From Anthopleura xanthogrammica (lineage: Eukaryota; Cnidaria; Anthozoa; Actiniaria; Actiniidae): DNA of 64,000 nt. The notes under the pieces were generated by a model, which was not told the origin of the DNA, did not search any database, and saw nothing but the letters and a program-made list of their open reading frames with translations. Positions within the stretch are counted from its first letter, which is position 1, and each line of letters starts with the position of its first letter. Of this stretch, positions 27,036-50,200 are shown piece by piece. The DNA lies in NCBI GenBank assembly GCA_964019055.1, contig OZ025222.1:10271043-10335042 (forward strand), read 5' to 3'. A program made the translations under genes and the position numbers.

Positions 27036-27989
27036 CTAGTCTGTTACCATAGTTACCGTTAAAAAGTCCCGTATGTCCTCGTCTCTATTGTGGTGATTAA
27101 GAAGAGTGTACTTGATTGGGTTCAACATTCTGTTTCTATCACGTGACCACGCAGCAAGCACAAGGTTTGGAACATTTGAATAAACCGACGGTAACTGGAC
27201 CTTGGTATCCCATCCCATCCCAGAATCCTTTGCTGTACTGCTTGTTAAGGTCAGAAAACGTCTCTGCTGGAAGTATTTTGCAATATCGTTGCCGAAAGTG
27301 TCCCCATAACGCCATTTGTATTGTGGTCTGAATCCTGCGTACCTGCAAGACAGAGACAAAACATTCCTGTCACAAACAGAAATTCCCAACAATATAAAAG
27401 AAAGGGAAAGAAAGGAACGAAGGAAGGAAGGAAAGAAGAAAGGAAGAAAGGAACGAATGAAGGAAGGAAAGAAGAAAGGAAAGAAAGAAGGAAGAAAAGA
27501 AGAAAAGAGGGAGAAGTTGAAACTCGAGTTAGTAAACAGGACCGCAAAATAGTCACAAATAGATAACATCCGTTGAATTTTTTTCTTTTCTTTTCACTGT
27601 AATTCCTCCTATCATTCAATTTCCTAGAATCAAGGGAATAGCTGATTCGATTCATGAATCCAACTCCCCTTAGTTACCGCCGTTGTTATGTCCCACAAGC
27701 TCAACAAATTAGCTACAATATCTCAGAATTAAAAACTATGCATAATCGCGGAAATTTGATTACAAATTGTTTAATTGTTTACTGTCCTGTTAAAAGAAAA
27801 GAAAATTGTCTCGTAATCCTTGTAGTACTCTTTAAAACAGATGCTGTGTAGTTGTTTGTGGGACAAGATTTTAATTCCATTGTGAAAACTGCTGCAATCT
27901 ATAACATACCCTGGTAAATGTCTCAAGTCCTGTAATGTCGTTAGAATAGGAGGCAAGAGCTTTGGTTCTTTTGCTGAAGCAGTTGACAT
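27036..27989 (-). CDS. Small CIMIP2/FAM166-like protein (probable ciliary microtubule inner protein)
   Basis: Two exons, 27910-27989 and 27036-27342, join in phase to 128 residues: start MSTASAKEPKLLPP, junction HLPGYAGF, end FLTVTMVTD. The LPGYAGFxPQ...YGDTFG...KYFQ pattern near the N-terminus and SVYSNVPNLVL..SRDRN later resemble CIMIP2C (FAM166C), a small protein of axonemal doublet microtubules. That assignment rests on remembered motifs and could be wrong. The intron contains a GGAAGGAAAGAA-type repeat (27400-27510). It is divergent with the TBC gene about 340 bp away. Confidence 0.6.
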
Positions 27990-28327
27990 TTTTTCTTATA
28001 TAAATTCATTCAACCATTTCCCGTTTTTTGCCGTCTTTCTTTCATTCCTTATTACGTCACAAAGAATGACGTCATACCATAGCACACGAAAGACTGGGAT
28101 CTAGTAAACACGCACCAGTCTCCCCGCGGTCCAGGGCGGTATTTTCAAATGCAGCATATTTGAAGCCATTAAGTTTGACATTTAAATGTTTTTTTGCCAC
28201 AAAATTTGATCTTTTAACTAAATTCTGATAACCTTAAAGTCAATCTTAAACCAAGATAAAGGTTTTTATTACCTAAAAATATCTAAAAACATTGATTTTA
28301 ACCGTCGAGTTCGTTCATATATTTGCG
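27990..28327. promoter_or_regulatory. Bidirectional spacer between the CIMIP2-like and TBC genes
   Basis: Divergent start codons 338 bp apart. Includes ATTACGTCAC and ATGACGTCAT (CRE-like) at about 28051-28076. Promoter function is inferred. Confidence 0.4.
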
Positions 28328-39767
<11,440 letters not shown>

Positions 39768-41204
39768 AGTTTTGTACATACATACCTTCAATCACTGTTA
39801 GTAGTAGCCAATGAAACATTCATCCCCCTCCCCCTGGGGGATGTGAAGGACACAGATGCCTCTTGGTGAATTGCACTAGCATAAGATACATGCATATTAA
39901 TAATACATAATTAATGTTATACCAATGAACCAACAACAATAACACCATGTATATACATATACAAGTTGAATTTTAAAATTAAACCTGTCAATCAGAAAGA
40001 GTTGTTTGCCAGTTGATCAGACATTAGCTATAGATCCCTTGCAGCACTTTGAAAAGCAGCTTAATTTACAGGGTATGAATATGAGGACCGCGTAGCACTG
40101 TGAAATACATAGAAAGGAAATAAGTTAAAGTTATAGTGCTAAGAGAAACGAGGTTATTCCGGGCGAAAAACCCTTGGAAATAAATTCGGAAAAATTAATT
40201 CCGACCTAATTTACAGGGCTTGAAATAACAGCCAGCCAGTTGTTGGTCATGATGACCGGCCAAATAGACCTTTTTAAAGTTCCGTTCAGTGGCCATGGAA
40301 AATAGTTCCAAGTCGAGGTTGGAGTTGTGCTTACCAATGTCAGTGATGTAAGTAAGTACGGCTATCAGAAACAGAACTGTTTATTAAACACTCTGCATAA
40401 AAATATAAATTTACAGATTTGTAAACAAAAATATTGATATATATATATATTAATATTGATCTTGTATAACTATTCAATTGTTGTGTCAAGATCTTTTGAC
40501 ATCCCATCATGTGCATAATTATAGGAGTACTATACAGTATATGTATGACTGTGACAGATGTCAGTAGGTTGTTCATTCACATGTCAGTGAGGTACCATCA
40601 GCAATAAGTTCATTACATCCCATCATGTGTGCATATAGGAGTACTATACAGTATATGTATGACTGTGACAGATGTCAATAGGTTGTTCATTCACATGTCA
40701 GTGAGGTACCATCGGCGATAAGTTCAGGAGAAGGTTAGGGGTAGCTAGATGGTTTGGCTCCTTTAAAAAACTCCTGGTTTTTCAAATGGGGTTTTTCGAA
40801 TGGGATTCTTACGTTGTGTATCAATTCCAATACCCTATCAATACCCTGCTATCAGTGGTCCCTTCTTCTTCCTTCTATTTTTGCTGGTTCTTTTGTTTTC
40901 ACTGGTTTTTGTTGTTGTTTTCATTAAAATAAAACTCAGCAAAAATAGAAGAATGTAAAGAGACCTCTGGTAGCAGGTTACCATTCCAATCAAGGACTTA
41001 TAAAATAATGCATCTATATTATACTATATTATACTATAATGATATAAATAGTGTTAGCTAAGGATTGAAATGGAATCTTGAGTTAAATAGACCCACGGAA
41101 TATCCCTTCCTATAAATAACAAAACATAAGAACAAATGTTCCCCTTCACAGAAGTTAGCCAATCACAGTGCACAATCTATCCAAGTTGCTATGATAACGT
41201 TTTG
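39768..41204. other. Convergent intergenic region, TBC to LARGE
   Basis: Between two gene 3' ends. Holds a two-copy tandem duplication of about 120 bp at 40497-40727 (TAGGAGTACTATACAGTATA, TTGTTCATTCACATGTCAGT) and a fragment resembling the MITE at 53601 (TACAGGGCTTGAAATAAC, about 40212). No gene seen. Confidence 0.6.
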
Positions 41205-44200
41205 TTAACTATCTAGCTCCAATTCTGGGAATTTATCTTGTCCATATTTATCAAGAAGATATTTCTTGAAGTCTTCCTTTAACTCTTTTATACACCTGGA
41301 AATAGCAGTGAAGCATGCAGTTAAGCCTGGTTCACAGTAGCAATGTAAGCGTAATAACATATGCAAGTGCAAGATAATACTATAAGGATGACTGAATGTC
41401 TTGTTTTGTCCAAATATAAAGGGGTTAACTAACCGTAAAAGACTATCTGAGCTTGCATACGTCATTATACTTATGCTTGTGTCGCTAGTGTGAACCAGGC
41501 TTTAGGATACAGTATGGTGTAACTACATTCATCTCATTGATATTGGCTTACACTGGGTGTCATGTACTGCTACAGTACTGTCTCTCATCACTGTGTGGGT
41601 CACACCTGGGGTTATGTGTTTGATTCTCATCTGTATCAGATATATGAGTTGAGTTTGTTTGATGTGTGGCTGGGTGTCATGTACTGCTACGGTACTGTCT
41701 CTCATCACTGTGTGGGTCACACCTGGGGTCATGTGTTTGATTCTCATCTGTACCAGATATATGAGTTGAGTTTGTTTGATGTGTGACTGGGTGTCATGTA
41801 CTGCTACAGTACTGTCTCTCATCACTGTGTGGGTCACACCTGGGGTTATGTGTTTGATTCTCATCTGTATCAGATATATGAGTTGAGTTTGTTTGATGTG
41901 TGGCTGGGTGTCATGTACTGCTACGGTACTGTCTCTCATCACTGTGTGGGTCACACCTGGGGTCATGTGTTTGATTCTCATCTGTACCAGATATATGAGT
42001 TGAGTTTGTTTGATGTGTGACTGGGTGTCATGTACTGCTACAGTACTGTCTCTCTTCACTGTGTGTGTCACACCTGGGGTCACGTGTTTGATTCTCATCT
42101 GTACCAGATATATGAGTTGAGTTTGTTTGATGTGTGGCTGGGTGTCATGTACTGCTACGGTACTGTCTCTCATCACTGTGTGTGTCACACCTGGGGTCAT
42201 GTGTTTGATTCTCATCTGTACCAGATATATGAGTTGAGTTTGTTTGATGTGTGGCTGGGTGTCATGTACTGCTACGGTACTGTCTCTCTTCACTGTGTGT
42301 GTCACACCTAGGGTCGTGTGTTTGATTCTCATCTGTACCAGATATATGAGTTGAGTTTGTTTGATGTGTGACTGGGTGTCATGTACTGCTACGGTACTGT
42401 CTCTCATCACTGTGTGTGTCACACCTGGGGTCGTGTGTTTGATTCTCATCTGTACCAGATATATGAGTTGAGTTTGTTTAATGTGTGGCTGGGTGTCATG
42501 TACTGCTACGGTACTGTCTCTCATCACTGTGTGTGTCACACCTGGGGTCGTGTGTTTGATTCTCATCTGTACCAGATATATGAGTTGAGTTTGTTTGATG
42601 TGTTTTTCTCCTGTTTTCATCCCTCCATTGTGTGTATTGTAAATAGTGAATTTAGTGGTAGTGTGTGTGTGTGTGGAGTGAACCTCATTAAAGATCATTG
42701 AGTGACAGTTGTAAAATATATGTTTATAACTTCAGATCATGTGACATTACCTTCTGTATTGATGACTGGAGCGAAATTTAAAAATATCAAATGACAAGGA
42801 ATGTGGAAGATGAACGATAAATGCATTAGGAAGAACCATGAACTCATACCTGAAAAACAAAACAAGTAGTTTAGGGTAAGAAAAGGAACAGGACAAACTA
42901 TGTAACAGGGTGTATGTAACTAGACAGACAGACAAAGAGATGGACAGACAGACAAAGAGACGGACAGACAGACAAAGAGATGGACAGACAAACAGATGGA
43001 CAGACAGACAAACAGATGGACAGACAGACTTACCCTTGAGCATGGACTTCCATTATTTGAGATACTTTATTCCATCCAAAACCAACGAACCGAGTGTCAT
43101 AACGTACTATATTCTTGGGCACAACAATGTATGGCTCATAGTCCTCTTCCCATTGCACCTGGTAAAAGAGGTCATTTATCTATTCATTCATTTTTTCATT
43201 CATTCATTTTTTTATTCATTCATTCATTTTTTCATTCATTCATTCATTCATTCATTCATTCATTTTTTCATTCGTTCATTCATTCTTTCATTCATTCACT
43301 CATTAGTATGCCCAATGTTTTTCCTGGATCCCCAGTAACTTTTCCAACATTTTAAAGGCTCTCCTATCAATTATTTCAAGACCCTCCTTTTCAGGGGCAC
43401 TAAAATTTCAATTTCCATTTTCTCCCTCCCCTTCCCCCTCCCCCCTGAGTCCCTAACAGCATGTACTTACATGATATGGTGTAGTAGCAGTTCTCCATTT
43501 GGCATAGTTAGTAGGAGCATGTCCTTTACTCCACTCATTAGACCTGCTCATATCAAAACAATGACAACTATTAATCATTATTTTTTACCAAACAACTGGT
43601 AGTAATAAAAGAAGAATGAACTACCCACCTGAATGTGAACACAGTCCCAAGGTCCCACTGAGACAGCAAATCTGACTTTGTTCGAGGGAAACTAAGTTTA
43701 TAACGAAGAGTTTCAAAGGCTGGAACAACGTATGCCTAAAACCAGAAGAGAAAGAATTGATTAACTAACATGTCAAGTGTAGTCAGTCATCGGAGGACAA
43801 CTTACCTTCTTACCAGCATATGATGCCTTGAGCATTTGTCTGGAAACATGTAATTAGATAATATTATAATGGTTGTATGAGGTGGTTAGTGAACCAATTG
43901 ACAATAACTAACCTAATATATACATCTAGTTCAGGCATGGGTAGAAAATCAATGTCTGTAAGAAATACAAACGGCGTTCTTGTGTTCTCTAGAGCAACAT
44001 TTCGCAGGTAGTTGACTGGGTAGAATTGCTGAGAAAAAACAACATACTTCAAAATAAAGAACAATTATTTCAAGCTATCATTGTTGAAGATATAACATGA
44101 AAGACATGTAGGTAACCTGGGTGTGGTGTTACTTACGCCTTCTTTAAATACAATATGGTAACCAACATTTGTTCTTGACTTGAGCACAGGTGAGCTGAGG

Positions 44201-47200
44201 GCATAGTTTAGAAACTGTTGTGCTTCACTATCAGACATGTAGAGGGCTAAACTTATTGGACCTGAAATAATGACAAGATCTTACCACTAATGCTGAGAGA
44301 TTAAGGTTATTCTTAAGGGCATGGGTGGTGTGTACTGTAATGCATCACCTTTCACCAATGCGACCCGGGTTTGAGTCCCACTGGGCTTGGTATCATAATG
44401 TGAGTTGGTTTGCTTGTTGGTTCTCTCCTGTGCTTCGAGGGTTTTCTCCAGGTTCTCTGGTTTTTTCTCCCTCCGCAAAAATCAACTTCTAAATTCCAAT
44501 TTGATCTTGGGCTTTAACCTAGTTGGAGCCTAACTCTATTGTGATTGTCCCATACTGTGATACAACAGATTTTTTAGATGTTAGAGTATTATCAAGTGTA
44601 GATATGCAGTGTAGTCAAGGTTACCTGCCCAGTTGTGACACAATGCTTCAACCATCTGTAGTCTGTCCATGGAGAGCTGTGCTACAAGTGTTACATCATG
44701 ATCACCAATTGCCTGCAAGATAAACTCATTAATATATTGATGGCATACCTTAATACATACACTATTAACTGTAACAAAACAACCACCTTTCAACCCTGTG
44801 AGTCGTATGGGTCTCAGGGTTGAGTCCCTGCAGACTTCACATGTAAATAGAGTTTGATGTACTTTTCTCTCCATTGCTATGGATGTTTCTCCCTCTGTAT
44901 AAACCAACATGTGAGTTGAGGTTTATGTGTTGCCAATAATGAATCATTGTAGTGGTAGTGTGTGGAGTGTGTGGTATACTTAAACAGCTTCTGGCTAGGA
45001 AGACATGGTAATGGCTACCCATATCACAACATGACAATATAAAAAAGGTTTCCCATTATTAAGAAATGTTGGGTGTACTTACAGTAGTGAAGTCATAGTT
45101 TAGATAGTACAGATGTGTTCTGTGGGTAATGAAGTGTTGTTGTTTGAATTCATAACAAGGATCTTCACTGTCTACACCAGTAGGTACCTGAAGTATATCA
45201 ACAGTAATCATGTCGTTAATCATGTCGTTAATTGTATATATGACTAGGCATGGGTTACCAGTAGGTACCTGAAGTATATCAACAGTAATCATGTGTTAAT
45301 CATGTCGTTAATTGTATATATGACTAAGCATGGGTTACCAGTAGGTACCTGAAGTATATCATCAGTAATCAAGTGTTAACCATGTCATTGAATTGTATAT
45401 ATGACTAAGCATGGGTTACCTTGGTAACAACAGCTATCTCACTTGATGTCAGGGTACCGTTGGGCTGATCTACTGGTTGAAAATCTTCACAGTGAAAAAG
45501 CCATCGTCTACGCAGAAACAATAATATATTAATTATTTGGTCTTTGCCTTCAAATCTTATCAAACCCTGAAACAACCTCTGGGCTGATCTAACTCAGGGC
45601 ATGGCTAACTCACAGATTGAACCCTGAAACAACCTCTGGGCTGATCGTACTCATGGCATGACTAACTCACAGATCAAACCCTGAAACAACCTCTGGGCTG
45701 ATCTAACTCAGGGCATGGCTAACTCACAGATAGAACCCTGAAACAACCTCTGGGCTGATCTAACTCAGGGCATGGTTAACTCACAGATAGAACCCTGAAA
45801 CAACCTCTGGGCTAATCTAAGTCAGGGCATGGCTAACTCACAGATTGAACCCTGAAACAACCTCTGGGCTGATCTAAGTCAGGGCATGGCTAACTCACAG
45901 ATAGAACCCTGAAACAACCTCTGGGCTGATCTAAGTCAGGGCTTGGCTAACTCACAGATTGGACCCTGAAACAACCTCTAGGCTGATCTAAGTCAGGGCA
46001 TGACTAAGTCACGGTATCCAGTGGGTCAGCCCCCCGTGACGATTAAATTGTTTATCATTTTTAACTTAAATTTATTTTTTATATACTTTTAGTGATACTT
46101 AGATATATTTTATGCGTATTTCGATAGCTTTGGTTTTAGTTTTAATATATACTTATATTTTTATATTTAGATTATTTAGATTTATTTAGATTATTATATT
46201 ATACATTTATATAGCATAGTATTATAGCAGGACCTCTCTGAAAAACACCTCGGTGATGTGAGCCTCCTGCTTAATTAAACATTGTTTTAAATAAATAAAT
46301 AAATAAATAAATAAATGAATGAATGAATGAATGAATGAATGAATGAATGAATGAATGAATGAATGAATGAATGAATGAATGAATGAATGAATGAATGAAT
46401 GAATGAATGAATGAATGAATGAATGAATGAATGAATGAATGAATGAATGAATGAATGAATGAATGAATGAATGAATGAATGAATGAATGAATGAATGAAT
46501 GAATGAATGAATGAATGAATGAATGAATGAATGAATGAATGAATAAATAAAATAAAGTTTAGCCTTCAGTGGTTTAGCCCTACTCTTCAAGTGGTTTATC
46601 CCCATCACTGCATTTAATAAGCTAGATCATAATTTTACCTTCTTAGACACAAATTCTATAGTTAGTTATGATAGTCTTGAGTGTTTTGTATGAAAATCTC
46701 ATCTTTAATCTCAGTCAGTGAAAATTTTATTTAAATCTCAAATAATGAGTCACAAACTTTAGATGCTCGAGCGAATCAGTTAATGTGTGACAAGAGTATA
46801 ACTCCTCCCGTCAGTCAAACTGGCAAACTACCCAATTTTTGTAAGCAATCTTTGCTTGCTTGCCAAAATCTTCCTATATAGCTAATAGTCCAAACAGTCT
46901 ATTAGTAAATAGTCCAAAAAGTCCTAATAGTTCTAATAGTCTAAATAGTCATCTATTCTTTACAGGTGTATCATACCTTAGTAATGTACCATCATACTCA
47001 AGGAAGGTAAGATAGAGGTTCCTGAAGAAATCACCATGCTTGTTTTTAACCAGGAGTTTCTTGGGAGAATTCCAGTGGACAATCTAAACACAATAACAGG
47101 GGATTCTCTTAGTAACCCATACAAGAAATCTAACCCTTGTCTCCATTGTTGCATAAAATGCCTTCTCAATTGTTTTCCATTCTACTATTGTAAAAAATGC

Positions 47201-50200
47201 TGTGCAACTTAGTAGTTTTTTGTGCCCCTCCCCCTTGAGTGTGTTTTTTTAATGACCCCTCCAAATCCCACCACCTCTCCCCCATCAAAAAGGAATTGTC
47301 CCTAAGATACAACCACAGAATCCAACCACTACATAATACAATATAAGTACAATCATTCATGATTTTTATAACCACATGCTTTCAACACACAATACCTTTA
47401 GCTCTGTGACTTTGGAGTAGCATTGCTGAGGAAAAAGTACAAAATAAGATAGTGGTTCAAATCAGTTATCAAGTAGGTTATTAAGGAAAAGAATTCAAAA
47501 TGAACAATGAGTTATCCTACCTCACTTCTGGTGTTGTCTCCTAACTGGACATTCCATACACAGGGTAGTGTAAGTATAATATGAGGTTGATTCTTAATAA
47601 CAGCATTAAAAACATCCTGTGACAATAATGATGAGTCAAGTCAACAAGGTGAAGATGCCTACCAACCACTCACTGACCCTCTACCAACCACTCACTGATC
47701 CCCTACCAACCACTCACTGACCACCTACCAACCACTTACCAACCCTATTCCCATTCACCTATCATCCACTATCATCTTAGCCATCATACCAGGCTACTTA
47801 CTTGATCAGCCAGTGTTGTAGATAACATATTCATCAGTTCCTTTTCAGCAGTCAGTCTCCATACATGTTTCCAGTTCATATGTCTTAATTTATACAAGTC
47901 TAGTATCATTACTCCAGTGTTAAATCCACGGCCCTTAAAACAATACCCACAAACATGTTAGCTGTATGTTAATCCAGCAGTACTTAATACTACTGTTTTG
48001 AGAAAAAATTCAATTCCTGAAGGGATTCTAATGTTCTGCCATCTAACATGGCTTCCAGCACATGATCATGGAAGTATGTATTATCAGGTACATTACCAAG
48101 AGAAGATCAGAGAAGTAGGACCAGTTTTATACATCACCATGACTGACAGAACACAAGATGAATAAGATCCATGACAGGAGGATGGACAGCGACACCTGAC
48201 GATGACGCTACTATGTTTTGAAAATGGTTGTCCTCACTCCTGTCTTGGATCTTAAGGTCCCTATTTGTTTCAAGTTCTACAATGTGGGATGGGTCTCTAC
48301 CTACCAAAGCAGGCCAAGGCTTGTGATTCTTCCATAGTTTACCAAGGTACCAATCACTTTGATTTTCTACCAGACCTATTGCCTTGAGAGAACAATACAC
48401 ACAACATTACTATAATAAGTTATGAATTGTTACATGTAGCACATTATAGCACAGCCTGCTGACAGTCTTATGGTTGCATAGCTTGATGTACAGTAGTACA
48501 TCACTATAATAAGTTATGAATTGTTAGTACATTATAGCACAGCCTGCTGACAGTCCTATGGTTGCATAGCTTGATGTATAGTAGGTACTGTATAGTACAG
48601 TTTTGTACCGATTGGAAACTGACTTACAGCATGTACAAGGTACGACATGCTGTAACATCAAAATGGTTGTATGAGTGGGAAACAAACAGTACTGACTTAC
48701 AGCACACTCCCATTGTCTTCCAGTAATTTATTTATTCAATCACATTGCAAAGCTACAGTATAGTAGTATGACTATGAATATGCTGTGTTGTTTGGAACCC
48801 ACTCCTACGAAAGCAGAACTTACTTTCTTTCCAGTCAAGTTGTCTAGCAGTCTCCATAGCTCAGCTATGTTTGATGCAAGTATGATATCTGTATCCAGTA
48901 CAATCACCTAGTGGCCAAACAGCAAACCAATATATTATTATATTATTTATTAAAACTAGAACTGTAGCAGTAAGATGAAGCCTGGTATAGCAGTGGGCAA
49001 CTGGTTTATATTAATTTTACCTTATCAAGAACTGTAGCAGTAAGATGAAGCCTGGTATAGCAGTGGGCAACTGGTTTATATTAATTTTACCTTATCAAGA
49101 ACTGTAGCAGTAAGATGAAGCCTGGTATAGCAGTGGGCAACTGGTTTATATTAATTTTACCTTATCAAGAACTGTAGCAGTAAGATGAAGCCTGGTATGG
49201 CAGGGGGCAACTGGTTTATAATTATTTACCTTATCAAGAACTGTAGCAGTAAGATGAAGCCTGGTATAGCAGGGGGCAACTGGTTTATATTTACCTTATC
49301 AAGAACTTCTGGGAGGGCCTCTGTAAGCACTAATTTCATCAAACCATAGACTCCAGAATAATGTTTATTAGGCACCCACTTGACCTTGTCCTGTAGGAAC
49401 GTAGGAACACCATGGTAAATAAGACTTGCTGCTGTTAGCTTTACACATGGTTTGACTACAAACCTCTCTCTTTTAACAGTACACATACAGTACTTAGTGA
49501 CTGTAAGGTCTGTGGGATTCAAGGGTTCAATCTGTGAGTTAGCCGTACCCTGACTTAGATCAGCCCAGAGGTTGTTTCAGGGTTCTATCTGTGAGTTAGC
49601 CATGCCCTGACGTAGATCAGCCCAGAGGTTGTTTCAGGGTTTGATCTGTGAGTTAGCCATACCCTGACTTAGATCAGCCCAGAGGTTGTTTCAGGGTTCT
49701 ATCTGTGAGTTAGCCATGCCCTGACGTAGATCAGCCCAGAGGTTGTTTCAGGGTTTGATCTGTGAGTTAGCCATGCCCTGACGTAGATCAGCCCAGAGGT
49801 TGTTTCAGGGTTTGATCTGTGAGTTAGCCATGCCCTGACTTAGATCAGCCCAGAGGTTGTTTCAGGGTTAATATATTTCTTGACCACAAATTTATTCAAT
49901 CACACGTTCATAAAATTAACACAGGTTAAGAACATCCTGCTGTAAATATTCTACTAGGTGATGGCTCTAAAGTGTCATCCACACCTCATTTTTTAATTCA
50001 TCTAATATAGCCATTGAAGTCTGCTTGGTGAGATGGGTGGGTCCAGAAAATCCCTCTTCCTGGCCTAGTCTGGGAATGTTTCAGTGAGAATGTACCAGAA
50101 TAGTCTTCATAACAACTCTCCTATCCCTTGGATCTAATTTTAATTACCCCTGGGGGAATGAGGTCGTGTGATGAGGTATGAATATTTCCTTGAACAATTG

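Noticed and set aside
27116..27655. Alternative ORFs overlapping the CIMIP2-like gene (Lys/Glu-rich and Ser/Phe-rich)
   Set aside because: They read the GGAAGGAAAG repeat of the intron or antisense of the real exon.
41529..42698. 389-codon minus-strand ORF and several plus-strand ORFs
   Set aside because: Product of the 117-bp tandem repeat (39 codons per unit) inside a LARGE intron.
46222..46608. 128-codon HSFI-repeat ORF
   Set aside because: (GAAT)n microsatellite.
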